Assembly (NCBI RefSeq): GCF_014196925.1
Contig: NZ_JACIEN010000002.1
Location: forward strand, 620,001-684,000
From: Chelatococcus caeni
GTDB taxonomy: Bacteria; Pseudomonadota; Alphaproteobacteria; Rhizobiales; Beijerinckiaceae
DNA: 64,000 nt
Direction of reading: 5' to 3'
Shown: positions 51,492-60,390 of the stretch, piece by piece
How the letters are laid out: each line of letters begins with the position of its first letter
Numbering within the stretch: the stretch's first letter is position 1
The notes under the pieces: generated by a model
The model's database searches: none
What the model saw: only the letters and a program-made list of their open reading frames with translations
Told to the model about the DNA's origin: nothing
Program-made: the position numbers and the translations under genes

Positions 51492-53948
51492 ATGGCTCAG
51501 CAGGTCATCAACATTGGCACCGCGCCGAACTCTGGAGATGGAGATCCGCTGCGCGAGGCATTCTCTAAGGCAAACGCGAACTTCAGCGACCTGTATGCCG
51601 GTCAGGCCGCCACGAACTCCGCGCTGTCGGTTGAGCAACAGACGCGCGCCAATGCCGACGATGGGATGCAGGCCCAAATAAGCGCACTGAACTCCACCGA
51701 CGGGATCGTCTCTGCCCTTGGTTATGCGCCCGAGAATGCGGCGAGAAAGGGCGAACCGAACGGCTATGCTGGCCTCGACGAAGGCGGGAAGATACCGACC
51801 AACCAGCTGCCAGAGACGGTGCTCGGCGCTGTCTCGTATCAGGGCACGTGGAACGCGGGCACAAACTCCCCTGCGGTTCCGGCAGCGGCCCCCGGGAACA
51901 AGGGATGGTACTACATCGTCGCTGTTGCCGGAGCGACGGATATCAGCGGCATTACCGATTGGGAAGTGGGCGATTGGGTAATTTCCGACGGTGTAGCATG
52001 GAGCAAGGTCGATAATACAGAGCCGCCGGTCTTCCAGGGGGACAGCGGGGAGGGAGGGGCGATCGGTCTTGTCCCGGCGCCTGCCGTTGGCGATGCGCAG
52101 AAGCCTCTTCTCGGTAACGGATCGTTCGGCAAGCTAACCGTGGAAGGTCTCGCCGATGGCGCCCTGTCAGCCGACGCGGATGGCCGGGCGAAGATGGCTA
52201 AGAATTTCCTGCTTGACGAGCATGTCGATCCGAACGCTGGGATCTCTGCAACGAAGATTGGGTATGAGAACGCCAACAGCGGCCTCGACGCGCAGACCGT
52301 TCAGGATGCGATTGATGAGGTAGCGGTGGGAGGCCCGCTCGGCCCGCGGCCTGGCACACCGCTTGGGACCCATGTCGCGACACCTTATCGAACGTGGACC
52401 TCGATCACCACACCATCAATACCTCTCGACGGAACGCCGCCGCGCTTCGACGAGGGACTGCGATTGCAGGCCGTGTCCTTTGAAGTCAGCCGACCGAATA
52501 ACCGGCTGTGGGTCGAGTGGGAGGGCGTGGTTGCGAGAGGCGCCAACACCACGCACCCAGCGGTCACGCTGTTCCTGGACAATGAGACCAGCGCGCGAGC
52601 CGGCGCGTGGTTGACGCCACCGGCGAATTCCGCGGCAATTCTGCGAGCGGCCGGGGAAATGATCCCTGGAGCGGCTGGCGTCCACACGGTCTATGCAAAC
52701 GTGGGGCCCGGCAACAACAACGAGCCGGTCTACCTCAACGGATCGAGCGCCTCTGCCACCTGGGGCGGCGCGCTTGGAACGCAGCTCCGGGTGACCGAAG
52801 TAGCCGGCGAGGTGATCACGTGGGCCGGCGGTCAGGGGCCCAGCTCGCTTCAGAGCGAGCCTCAAAGCGGAACGTTGTCGGCGCCAGCACCAAGCCTCAC
52901 GAACTACACCGTCGGCGCACCGAGCGGCGCGGCGCCGACCCAGGGCGATCTGGCTTCCCATCGGTACCGCCACCATACCGCAGTCGCAGAGCATAATGGC
53001 CGCGTGTGGGTTGCCAACAGCAGCAGCGGGACGAACGAGGATGCGGGCGGCCAGATGACGGTCGTGGCGCAGAGCCCCACGGGGACGGTATCCTTCTCCG
53101 CGCCCATCCTCGTCATGCCGCCGCAGTCGGCATTTTCTGGCACCGGTGCGAGCTATGTCGCCGGTACACGAATCAGTTATCCGCGGTGCTTCGCCAAGCA
53201 TGAAGGAAAGCTCTACGTCATCTCGGCCGTTGATCAGGTCATCGCGCCGAACCAGATGTTGGGCATTCTTCTCGGCGCTCGGGAGTGCCTGGACGATGGC
53301 ACTGTAGGTCCGCTGTTCCGCATCTCGACGGAGAGCTACACGCCGGCCAGCGGGGTTGCCGCCATCGACTACGACCCGGTGCTGGGACCGCCGCTGCTTG
53401 AACAGGCGATCCTTTACGGCCAATGGGGCGGCACGACCCCAGGACTATCACCGACGGTGTCCTGGACGATGTGGGCGCAGCAGGCTGGGGATCTGTTCGC
53501 CGAGCCGACAACGGTTGACGCGAAAGGGGACGGCTACGCACTTGTGCGACTGTGGCGCCGCGTCACAGCTCCGACCAACAACCTGTGGGCGCAATACTCG
53601 ACCGACGGCGGCCTTTTGTGGAGCGATATCCGCGAGACCGACCTGCCGAACTCGCCGAGCACCGCCTACGGCATTAGGTTGCCTGATGGCCGCATTGCCG
53701 TGACGGGCAACCTCAACTCGGACCGAGACCCCCTCTATCTGGCTCTGTTCGAAGAGGAATATCGGGTTCGGCAGTCGCTCTGGTATGTCCGCCAAGGCGT
53801 ACCGACGACGCCGACTTATCCCGGCGAATACAAGGGGGGCGGCGCCTCCTACGCCTCGCTTGCCATCGGCGCCACGGACCTGTGGGTCAGCTACTCGATC
53901 GCGAAGGAGACGATCGGGGCGACCAGAATACCGCTATCTGGTTTGTGA
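51492..53948 (+). CDS. Large tail fibre / receptor-binding protein
   Basis: The 818-residue protein begins with VINIGTAPNSGDGDPLREAF, a fibre N-terminus seen in many phages. A repeat-like shaft follows with GYAGLDEGGKIPTNQLPETV. The C-terminal half (about 480-818) is beta-rich with segments such as YSTDGGLLWSDIRETDLPNS, which look like BNR/sialidase-type blades. It may bind or cut surface polysaccharide. It is immediately followed, on the other strand, by the polysaccharide cargo operon, so both may concern the same host glycan. Confidence 0.82.
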   Translation: MAQQVINIGTAPNSGDGDPLREAFSKANANFSDLYAGQAATNSALSVEQQTRANADDGMQAQISALNSTDGIVSALGYAPENAARKGEPNGYAGLDEGGKIPTNQLPETVLGAVSYQGTWNAGTNSPAVPAAAPGNKGWYYIVAVAGATDISGITDWEVGDWVISDGVAWSKVDNTEPPVFQGDSGEGGAIGLVPAPAVGDAQKPLLGNGSFGKLTVEGLADGALSADADGRAKMAKNFLLDEHVDPNAGISATKIGYENANSGLDAQTVQDAIDEVAVGGPLGPRPGTPLGTHVATPYRTWTSITTPSIPLDGTPPRFDEGLRLQAVSFEVSRPNNRLWVEWEGVVARGANTTHPAVTLFLDNETSARAGAWLTPPANSAAILRAAGEMIPGAAGVHTVYANVGPGNNNEPVYLNGSSASATWGGALGTQLRVTEVAGEVITWAGGQGPSSLQSEPQSGTLSAPAPSLTNYTVGAPSGAAPTQGDLASHRYRHHTAVAEHNGRVWVANSSSGTNEDAGGQMTVVAQSPTGTVSFSAPILVMPPQSAFSGTGASYVAGTRISYPRCFAKHEGKLYVISAVDQVIAPNQMLGILLGARECLDDGTVGPLFRISTESYTPASGVAAIDYDPVLGPPLLEQAILYGQWGGTTPGLSPTVSWTMWAQQAGDLFAEPTTVDAKGDGYALVRLWRRVTAPTNNLWAQYSTDGGLLWSDIRETDLPNSPSTAYGIRLPDGRIAVTGNLNSDRDPLYLALFEEEYRVRQSLWYVRQGVPTTPTYPGEYKGGGASYASLAIGATDLWVSYSIAKETIGATRIPLSGL

Positions 53949-53950
53949 CC

Positions 53951-55252
53951 CTAAGGCGTCGAATTCGGCTCAAAGGCGAGGACTGTCAACCGACTGTCCC
54001 TGCCCACATTCCAAGGCTCGACGTCGTAACGAGCGTAGGCGGCCTTCTCCGCGTGGACCAAACGGAACCCAAGAGCTTGCATCGCCAGGATGTAGCTCTC
54101 AGGGTTCCGGTTGAACACCGGGGGATCGCCGTCTCGACGCCAGCGGTCGTCCATAATCTCGGCGATGATGAAGCGCTTCCGACCTCCTGCAGCCTTCCGA
54201 AGAATGCCTGGCAGTACATCGTCATTTATGTGCAGGAGGACTGTATAGAACAGCACGCAAGGAGCGGGAGGGTACGCATATCCTTCGTCGAAGATGCGAA
54301 TGTCGTGTGCTGGCAATAACGACCTTGCGACATTTACTGCCGTTGGATTGATCTCGACACCGAGATATTCGTCCGGTTTGAACAGCGATGCTATCCGACC
54401 AACTCCGCATCCAATCTCAAGAACTGGTGAGTGGCCACCTATCGCATTATCAAGGACCCGGCGGATATCGAAGCCTTCTGGGAAGTCGTGGCCGATTTCC
54501 GGCTTGATGTGAGCGGTGCCCTGGGAGATCCAGAATGCCTCCTCCGAATTGCGCCACGGTTTGCCGGATTTTCGCTGCTCAATGCCCTCGGGTGTGATTT
54601 CGAACTGCGGCTTGCTACTCGCTCTTCCATCGGTCTTGGGCCCGCGAGAGGCCTGCCAATGCTTGATAACCGGATCCGCCTCCTGCTCAGCGTCGAATAT
54701 CTGGAGGTATGAGCGCGGTAGCCAATACGTGCGCAGTCGGTGAGTCGCTGCCGTGTCGCACCACGCCGACTGGAGATGTGTTTGATCCCACGTTATCGGA
54801 TCCGCTTCGCATCGAAGGACCCATTGATCGAGCAGCGCTCCAGCGGCCGGCGACTTGCCGAAATAGAGTGTCCCGCTGCCGAATTGCCAGCCATTCCAAC
54901 GATGGACGGCGAAGTCGGCATCGATGGTATTGAAGAGCTTTGGGTAAGTCTCGACCGTTGCGTCGGCGTCGAGCCATACGATAGGAACGCCGGAAGCGTT
55001 CCAAGCGTCCCGGATAAACCTGGCCTTTCGGGCGCAGTCGGCCTCCCATACACCTGAGCTTCGTAATGGGGCGATTTCGTAAGGAACCTGCCAGCGGTCG
55101 AGAGTTTCCCGGAGCCGCGCCGCATGTTCTGCGTATTCGTTGTCCTCCGTAAAGAACGACACGACCTTGTATCGAGGCTCGCCGCTGGTGCCTGTGCGCA
55201 GTCGAGACATCAGGTTCCGGATCATTGCGTCAGCCCCCCCAAAAAATGACAT
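53951..55252 (-). CDS. Two-domain glycosyltransferase-like / SAM methyltransferase
   Basis: The 433-residue protein has a nucleotide-sugar-transferase-like N-terminal half with a DxD motif (Asp95 and Asp97 in VWLDADATV) and FAVHRWNGWQFGSGTLYFGK. The C-terminal half is a class I methyltransferase with motif I VLEIGCGVGR at 277-286. A plausible job is adding a sugar and a methyl cap to a surface glycan. In polysaccharides made by Wzm/Wzt systems a terminal methyl often sets chain length. It is the third gene of the cargo operon. A later start (55225) is possible. The exact reaction is unknown. Confidence 0.75.
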   Translation of the reverse strand: MSFFGGADAMIRNLMSRLRTGTSGEPRYKVVSFFTEDNEYAEHAARLRETLDRWQVPYEIAPLRSSGVWEADCARKARFIRDAWNASGVPIVWLDADATVETYPKLFNTIDADFAVHRWNGWQFGSGTLYFGKSPAAGALLDQWVLRCEADPITWDQTHLQSAWCDTAATHRLRTYWLPRSYLQIFDAEQEADPVIKHWQASRGPKTDGRASSKPQFEITPEGIEQRKSGKPWRNSEEAFWISQGTAHIKPEIGHDFPEGFDIRRVLDNAIGGHSPVLEIGCGVGRIASLFKPDEYLGVEINPTAVNVARSLLPAHDIRIFDEGYAYPPAPCVLFYTVLLHINDDVLPGILRKAAGGRKRFIIAEIMDDRWRRDGDPPVFNRNPESYILAMQALGFRLVHAEKAAYARYDVEPWNVGRDSRLTVLAFEPNSTP

Positions 55253-55266
55253 TCGATACTTCTTAC

Positions 55267-56013
55267 CTATGCAGCTTTCTTGTATTCACGCATGACATCG
55301 TCAACGCTGCCGATTGCCTGAATGACCCCTGCTTTCAGGTAGACAGCCTTGTTGCACCAAGTCTTGATGATCTCCTCGGAATGTGAGGCGACCACGAGGA
55401 TGCTAGCTTTTTCTACGAACCGCGACATCCGCTCGCGCGCCTTCGATAGGAACTTCGCGTCTCCGGCGAGAACCCACTCGTCCATGAGCAGGATGTCCGG
55501 TTCCAGGGTGGTTGCGACCCCCAGTGACAGGCGCATCTGCATGCCCGACGAATAGGTGCGAACCGGCAGGTCGAGATATGGGCCGAGCTCGGTGAACTCC
55601 TCGATCTCAGGCGCGAACCGCTCAAAATCCTTCGGTGGAATGCCTAGGTACATGCCGCGGGTCAGGATGTTCTCTCGGCCGGTCATGTCGCCGTTTAAGC
55701 CGAGATTTAGATCGAGCAGCGGGACGATCTCGCCATCCGTACGGATATAGCCGGCGGTCGGCTCATAAATGCCGGCCATGACGCGCAGGAGCGTCGACTT
55801 GCCCGAACCGTTCGGGCCAATGAGTGCGATACGATCGCCAGGATGGATGTGCATCGAGATGCCCTGCAGCGCGTGCACAATGGGAAGGGCTCTCGCGTCT
55901 CGCTGGATAGCGCCTCCCGTCGCCGTGGAGACGATGGTTTTCTTGAGTGAACGATGTCCAGTGTGGAGCACCGGAAAGCTGAGATGGAGGTCTTCGATCA
56001 GAATTTCGGCCAT
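55267..56013 (-). CDS. wzt: Polysaccharide ABC exporter ATP-binding subunit (Wzt)
   Basis: The 248-residue ATPase powers export of undecaprenyl-linked polysaccharide. Walker A is GPNGSGKST (66-74), the signature is YSSGMQMRL (154-162), Walker B ends LLMDEW (175-180) and the switch His is in VASHSEE. It has the long N-terminal stretch and DGEIVPLLDLNLGLNGDMTG typical of Wzt/RfbE/TagH. It lacks a C-terminal glycan-binding domain, so chain-end recognition may not occur here. It pairs with the permease upstream, 10 bases away. It is highly unusual inside a prophage. Confidence 0.92.
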   Translation of the reverse strand: MAEILIEDLHLSFPVLHTGHRSLKKTIVSTATGGAIQRDARALPIVHALQGISMHIHPGDRIALIGPNGSGKSTLLRVMAGIYEPTAGYIRTDGEIVPLLDLNLGLNGDMTGRENILTRGMYLGIPPKDFERFAPEIEEFTELGPYLDLPVRTYSSGMQMRLSLGVATTLEPDILLMDEWVLAGDAKFLSKARERMSRFVEKASILVVASHSEEIIKTWCNKAVYLKAGVIQAIGSVDDVMREYKKAA

Positions 56014-56023
56014 GCTTAATGCC

Positions 56024-56851
56024 TCAGACCCAGTAGACAATCTGCCGGCGCGCCCGCACGAATAAGGCCGCGGCTACCGCGAAGCCCACGGGAAGACACC
56101 CCAGGGCGAGCAGGACGAGGGGAGCTGAAATGACCTCGCCCAGCAGCGGGGCCCGGATGAGTTCGATGAGCGCCGCGAACGGATTGATGTTCACGATCCA
56201 CGGACTGACGTTCTGAAGCTTATAGCTCCACATGACCGGCGTGATGAAGAACCCGATTTGCAGGATGGAGCCAATAATAGGGGCGATATCTCTGAAGCGG
56301 GCGCACAGGATAGCGACAACCACCCCCATCCACACGAGATTGAGGCATACGATCACGAAACCGGGAATGACGAGCAGCGTCTCCCAGGTCAACGGTATCT
56401 GGAACCACAAGAAGATGATCACGTAGATCGGAAGGTTATGAATGAAGGCGATGATGCTGCGCCATATGACCTGAAAGACGATGGCGAGCCGTGGAACCTT
56501 CATCTGCTTCATGACATGGCTCGCCGACACGAACGCGTTGCAACTATCGTTGATCGTGCCCGTGATGAAGCCCCACGTCGTGACACCCAGTGCCATGTAG
56601 GGCAGATAGTGCGCCATATCGAGCGAGAAGAGGCGGGCGTAGAGCGGCCCGAGACCGGCGATGAACACGCCAGTCGTGATTGTGAGCCAGAACGGACCCA
56701 GCATCGAACCCCGATAGCGCTGGACGATATCCTGCCAGCCGAGCGAGACCCAGAACCAGGTGAGGCTGAGGGCCCGCTTCAGGTCGTCGATTGCCATCTC
56801 GACTTGGCTCGGCATTTTGCGCGTCCGCGCGTCTTGGCTTAGGTCACTCAT
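56024..56851 (-). CDS. wzm: Polysaccharide ABC exporter permease (Wzm)
   Basis: The 275-residue inner-membrane permease has six predicted helices and the ABC-2 style start (WFWVSLGWQDIVQRYRGSML then GPFWLTITTGVFIAGLGPLY). It continues with GVTTWGFITGTINDSCNAFV and ends NPFAALIELIRAPLLGE, followed by two helices. Family members move O-antigen, capsule or teichoic acid. ATG 56851 is chosen to match the family start; the frame is open further. The operon begins about 280 bases from the endolysin and is divergent from it. Confidence 0.9.
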   Translation of the reverse strand: MSDLSQDARTRKMPSQVEMAIDDLKRALSLTWFWVSLGWQDIVQRYRGSMLGPFWLTITTGVFIAGLGPLYARLFSLDMAHYLPYMALGVTTWGFITGTINDSCNAFVSASHVMKQMKVPRLAIVFQVIWRSIIAFIHNLPIYVIIFLWFQIPLTWETLLVIPGFVIVCLNLVWMGVVVAILCARFRDIAPIIGSILQIGFFITPVMWSYKLQNVSPWIVNINPFAALIELIRAPLLGEVISAPLVLLALGCLPVGFAVAAALFVRARRQIVYWV

Positions 56852-57129
56852 ATTCGACCATTCTCTGACGGTAGGAGCCGTCGTTGGGCTGCATGTTGCA
56901 GCGCGCTCATTAGCGGCTTTGGGCCGCGAGGACAATTCCGCCGATGCACCCATCGGGAGGGGGTAGAACGGCGACAGGTAGCTCGACAGAGTGAATTTCC
57001 CAAGACGGATCATCGACATATCCCGCACCATCGCATTTCTCATGGTGGTCGCGCTCGCGGTAGTTCTCGCTGCCAGCGTCCACCGCCCTGTTCCCGCGCG
57101 TGAAATGATGAGCTTCTGAAGGAGACCCC

Positions 57130-58323
57130 ATGCGCACCGTCACCGTCGCCGACCTGCGGGCCATCGCAGGCGGGCCGGCTCCGCTCGCCTCGAAGCTGGT
57201 CGGGCCCATCAACACGCATGCCGCATCGCAGGGCATCACGACGCCGCTGCGCATGGCGCACTTCCTGGCGCACATGGCCGAAGAGACCGACGGGTTCCGC
57301 GCCCTGGTCGAGAACCTCAACTACACTTCGGCCGCGAGGATCCGGCAGGTGTGGCCGTCCCGGTTCAAAACGGACGCCGCGGCAAAGCCGTTCGTGCGCA
57401 AGCCGGAGGCGCTCGCCGAGAAGGTCTATGGCCGGAGGCTCGGCAACACGGCGCCCGGCGACGGCTGGCGCTATCGCGGCGGCGGAGCGTACATGCTCAC
57501 CGGCCGCGACAACTACCGGCGCTTCGGTGCCGCGGCCGGCATCGATCTCGAGGGCAACCCCGAGCTGGCGCGAGATCCGGAAACGGCGATCGAGGTGGCG
57601 GCGCGGTACTTCGCCGCCCGGATGACGGCGGCGGCCGACCGGGACGATATCGAGGGCACCACGCGCGCGCTCAACGGCGCACTCACGAACCTTGCTGCGC
57701 GCCGCACCTATCTGGCGCGCGCCAAGTCGGCGTTCGGCGTGATGGCCGCCCCGGCGAAGGTGTCGGGGGGCAAGGATGCCTCCCGGGCGTCGAAGGCGGA
57801 TCTCATGCGCCTGCAAGGGATGTTGCGCGATCTCGGCTATGCCGAGGTGGGCATGGTCGACGGCAAGTGGGGCAGCCGCACGCGCGGTGCGCTGCTCGCC
57901 TTCAAGGCCGACAACGGGCTGCCGGTCTCGACCGAGCTCGACGAGGCGACGTGGGCCGCGCTGGCACGTGCTGCGCCGCGGGAGGTCTCGACGGCGCGAG
58001 CGGAGGCCAAGACGGCGCCGAGCGCAGCCGCGAAGGCGGCGCAGGCCACGAAGCTGATCGGGGGCACGGCAGCGGGCGTCGGCGCGGCCGACGCGGCCCT
58101 TGAGCCGGCCGGGGGCATCAGCGGCTTCCTCGGATGGCTGACGGGCATCGGCGATATGGTCGGCTCGTTCACGGGCGCGCTCGCGCCGTTCCGCGATCTG
58201 TTCGCGTCGCTCGCCGGCAACTGGCCCCTGCTGCTCCTGATCGGAGGCGCCATCCTCTTCCTCGTCGGCCGTCACATCTTCCGAGACGAGGTCGAGAGCT
58301 ACCGCGCCGGGGAATGGTCATGA
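57130..58323 (+). CDS. Membrane-anchored endolysin (GH19-like with PG-binding domain)
   Basis: The 397-residue lysin has a GH19 chitinase-like muramidase domain (about 1-205: LRMAHFLAHMAEETDGFRAL, then WRYRGGGAYMLTGRDNYRRF) and a PG_binding_1 domain (about 217-285: MRLQGMLRDLGYAEVGMVDG). A linker leads to a C-terminal membrane helix (about 358-380: WPLLLLIGGAILFLVGRHIF). The C-terminal anchor is unusual and may tether the enzyme until the holin acts. AAGGAG stands before the ATG. It begins the lysis group, overlapping the spanin gene by 4 bases. Confidence 0.9.
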   Translation: MRTVTVADLRAIAGGPAPLASKLVGPINTHAASQGITTPLRMAHFLAHMAEETDGFRALVENLNYTSAARIRQVWPSRFKTDAAAKPFVRKPEALAEKVYGRRLGNTAPGDGWRYRGGGAYMLTGRDNYRRFGAAAGIDLEGNPELARDPETAIEVAARYFAARMTAAADRDDIEGTTRALNGALTNLAARRTYLARAKSAFGVMAAPAKVSGGKDASRASKADLMRLQGMLRDLGYAEVGMVDGKWGSRTRGALLAFKADNGLPVSTELDEATWAALARAAPREVSTARAEAKTAPSAAAKAAQATKLIGGTAAGVGAADAALEPAGGISGFLGWLTGIGDMVGSFTGALAPFRDLFASLAGNWPLLLLIGGAILFLVGRHIFRDEVESYRAGEWS

Positions 58324-58646
58324 TCTCCGCCGTCGTGTCGGCGGCGACGTCCCGTGCCGGCCTGGCGGCGATCGGGCTCGTCGCCGGCTTTCTCTACGGT
58401 CACCACGTCGCCGGCCGCGGCGCAACTGTCCGCGATCTCCGGTCGGAGGTCGCCACGCTGCGGATCGACCTCGCCATTGCCAAGGGGGCGGCCGAGATCG
58501 TCGCGGTCGAGACGGCCGATCTCGACCGGCTGCAGGCCGAACTCAGGGGGAAGAACGATGCCTATGCCGCCGATCTGGCGAAGAGGCCGGATGATCGCTG
58601 CCGCCTCACTGGCGCTGATGTACGCCGCGTGCACGGCAACCGGTAA
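58320..58646 (+). CDS. Inner-membrane spanin (Rz-like)
   Basis: The 108-residue protein has one N-terminal helix (about 11-30) and a coiled-coil periplasmic part (RDLRSEVATLRIDLAIAKGA), the standard i-spanin form. Its last 56 bases overlap the start of an o-spanin gene in another frame. It bridges to the outer membrane after the endolysin has acted. Confidence 0.85.
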   Translation: MISAVVSAATSRAGLAAIGLVAGFLYGHHVAGRGATVRDLRSEVATLRIDLAIAKGAAEIVAVETADLDRLQAELRGKNDAYAADLAKRPDDRCRLTGADVRRVHGNR

Positions 58647-58860
58647 TGCGCCGGCATCGCGAGATATACCGTCGACCGCGACCGCCGGCGCCCTATTCCA
58701 GCCGGTGCCGCATCCACCCGTCCGGGAAGGCGACGACGCCCGGCAGAAGCTCGCCGAAACCACAGCGGCGCTGACGATCGCCAACCGCCGGATCGTCGGC
58801 GCCCGGGCGTGGGTCGAGGACATCAGGGCGCGCCTGATGCAAGGGGCAAGGGGACAGTAA
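58591..58860 (+). CDS. Outer-membrane spanin lipoprotein (Rz1-like), overlapping
   Basis: This 89-residue protein starts inside the Rz-like gene in a different frame (ATG 58591), as Rz1 genes do. A short signal ends in the lipobox-like MYAAC at residues 9-13; Tyr at -3 is not canonical, but Ala at -1 and Cys fit. A Pro-rich segment (FQPVPHPPV) follows, as in Rz1. A C-terminal helix is present. It would be lipidated and sorted to the outer membrane. Confidence 0.8.
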   Translation: MIAAASLALMYAACTATGNAPASRDIPSTATAGALFQPVPHPPVREGDDARQKLAETTAALTIANRRIVGARAWVEDIRARLMQGARGQ

Positions 58861-59228
58861 TGCCGGATCTGCAGCCGCCTTCGGGCAACCTGGTGTTCCT
58901 CGGCGTCAACGTCGTTCACCTCGCGTCGGGGGTAGCCGGCGGCATCGTGCGGGGCCTGATCAATCCCTCCTACACCTGGACGGCCCGGATCTCGTCGGCG
59001 GTGGTCGGCGGCCTCACGGCCGGCTACGGCACGCCCGCGACGGCACACTTCGTCCGCCGCTGGCTTGAGCTCTGGGGGTACCCCTTCGGCGATGTCGAGG
59101 GCTCGGTGGGCTTCCTGCTCGGGCTGTGCGGCATGACGATCTGCGATGCCGTGATCCGCTGGGCGCGTCGCTGGCGCGACGGTCCACCGTCCGCTCCCCT
59201 TCCGCCCCCACCGCAAAGAACATGTTGA
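58860..59228 (+). CDS. Putative holin
   Basis: The 122-residue protein has three hydrophobic stretches (about 11-31, 40-57, 83-99), a basic end and a Pro-rich tail. This fits a small holin that opens the inner membrane. Its ATG overlaps the spanin stop by one base, so the four lysis genes are coupled. The order (lysin, spanins, holin) is not the usual one. Confidence 0.7.
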   Translation: MPDLQPPSGNLVFLGVNVVHLASGVAGGIVRGLINPSYTWTARISSAVVGGLTAGYGTPATAHFVRRWLELWGYPFGDVEGSVGFLLGLCGMTICDAVIRWARRWRDGPPSAPLPPPPQRTC

Positions 59229-59310
59229 GCCCACGGGCCACTTTATCGCTCAGTTGTTCGAATGGCCAGGGATCAGCGAGCGCCGCGAGATTTGAGTTGC
59301 GCGTGAGGGC

Positions 59311-59916
59311 TCAATAAATCCGGACTTCTAGCAGCCTCTTATCATAGGGTTCCGCAACGGGGTCGACGTCACATTCATACATCTTGCGCGCCCACGAGCC
59401 GAATTCATCCCGCATCGCAATCTTGTCTCCAATAAGCGTGATAATGCCATTTTCTTTATCCTGCCAGCGAACTCTCGACAGCCGATCAAATACCCCCCCA
59501 AGCCACTCATATTCGTACTCGGCCATTGTTTGGACCCGCTTTAGACAAAGGGATATCCCCACCTGTACGGCTTTCTTGCTCCAGCATTCGAGATCAGATC
59601 GGCATGCCGCCACCTTCTGCTCTTCATCGGCTTTTTGTTTCGCGAGCTTTTCCTCGTTGAAAGCGCGCCATTCATCAGCCCGTGAAAAACCCTCCTTCTC
59701 GGCAGCGATGCGGTCTTTGTTGTCGATAAATCCTGCCCTGCGAGAATTATAGTCGGCGTATTCCATGCCAGCATACACGGCAATAGCTGCAATAACTAAG
59801 AAGAATCCGGCTAGCGCCTTGCGCTTCTCCTTGTCTCCGAAGAAAGCGGCGGCCGCCAAGTTCCAAATTATCGCTGCAATAGCGAAAAAGCAAATAGACG
59901 CAAAGATAAACTCCAT
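59311..59916 (-). CDS. Membrane cargo protein with cytoplasmic/periplasmic coiled coil
   Basis: The 201-residue protein starts with two membrane helices (about 3-26 and 35-54), then a charged coiled coil (about 60-105) and a globular end with several Cys. GGGAGG precedes the ATG. The DNA is clearly richer in A and T than its neighbours, a mark of recent transfer. It is convergent with the lysis genes and probably expressed in the lysogen. No function is recognised; exclusion or defence are possible. Confidence 0.7.
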   Translation of the reverse strand: MEFIFASICFFAIAAIIWNLAAAAFFGDKEKRKALAGFFLVIAAIAVYAGMEYADYNSRRAGFIDNKDRIAAEKEGFSRADEWRAFNEEKLAKQKADEEQKVAACRSDLECWSKKAVQVGISLCLKRVQTMAEYEYEWLGGVFDRLSRVRWQDKENGIITLIGDKIAMRDEFGSWARKMYECDVDPVAEPYDKRLLEVRIY

Positions 59917-60083
59917 GCCAGCCTCCCGCCCAAAATTGCCCCGGGCCACGTATCTAATGGGATATGAAGCGCCTCGCAAACGCGGCGACCTCGCCGTCGG
60001 CTGGGCACGCAAGCTCCGCGACAGCCTGCCGCCATCGCCTCCCATCAACCGCTGTTGAGAATTGGCGCTCCGGCGCCTCATAG

Positions 60084-60100
60084 ATCCGGACAGTCCGGAT
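60084..60100. repeat. Perfect 17-bp palindrome
   Basis: ATCCGGACAGTCCGGAT is symmetric about one central base. It lies in the gap between the membrane cargo gene and the terminator. It could be an operator for the nearby HTH protein. I see no gene in the rest of 59917-60141. Confidence 0.4.
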
Positions 60101-60141
60101 GCCGAGTGGCTCCCAGCGCCACTCTGGCTGTTGCCTGACTT

Positions 60142-60174
60142 GCCCCGCTCGGCTTCGGCCGGGCGGGGCTTTTT
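60142..60174 (+). terminator. Rho-independent terminator
   Basis: GCCCCGC / GCGGGGC form a GC-rich stem with an inner CGGC-TTCG-GCCG hairpin, followed by TTTTT. It should stop plus-strand transcripts running out of the late/lysis region. Confidence 0.75.
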
Positions 60175-60180
60175 CACGTT

Positions 60181-60390
60181 TCAGGGGCCGGCGCGGTCGA
60201 TCAGCGTCATCAGCCGTCGCAGGCTTGCCTCGCGGTCGCATTTTCCGCCGTCGCACCATTTGTCATAGGTGGAGCGCGGCACGCGCAGCTCGGCCGCAGC
60301 CTGGTTGCGCGTCCAACCGCGCTCGGCGACCCATGCCTTGAGACACTCGCTAAATGGCCGCGGGTCTGCCTCCCAATCGTGATCAGCCAC
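60181..60390 (-). CDS. Small HTH transcription regulator
   Basis: The 69-residue protein has a Cro/Xre-like helix-turn-helix (about 15-52: LKAWVAERGWTRNQAAAELR, VPRSTYDKWCDGG). It is the last gene of a leftward cassette, overlapping the gene before it by 8 bases. It may bind the palindrome at 61904-61922 or that at 60084-60100 and control the cassette. Confidence 0.75.
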   Translation of the reverse strand: MADHDWEADPRPFSECLKAWVAERGWTRNQAAAELRVPRSTYDKWCDGGKCDREASLRRLMTLIDRAGP

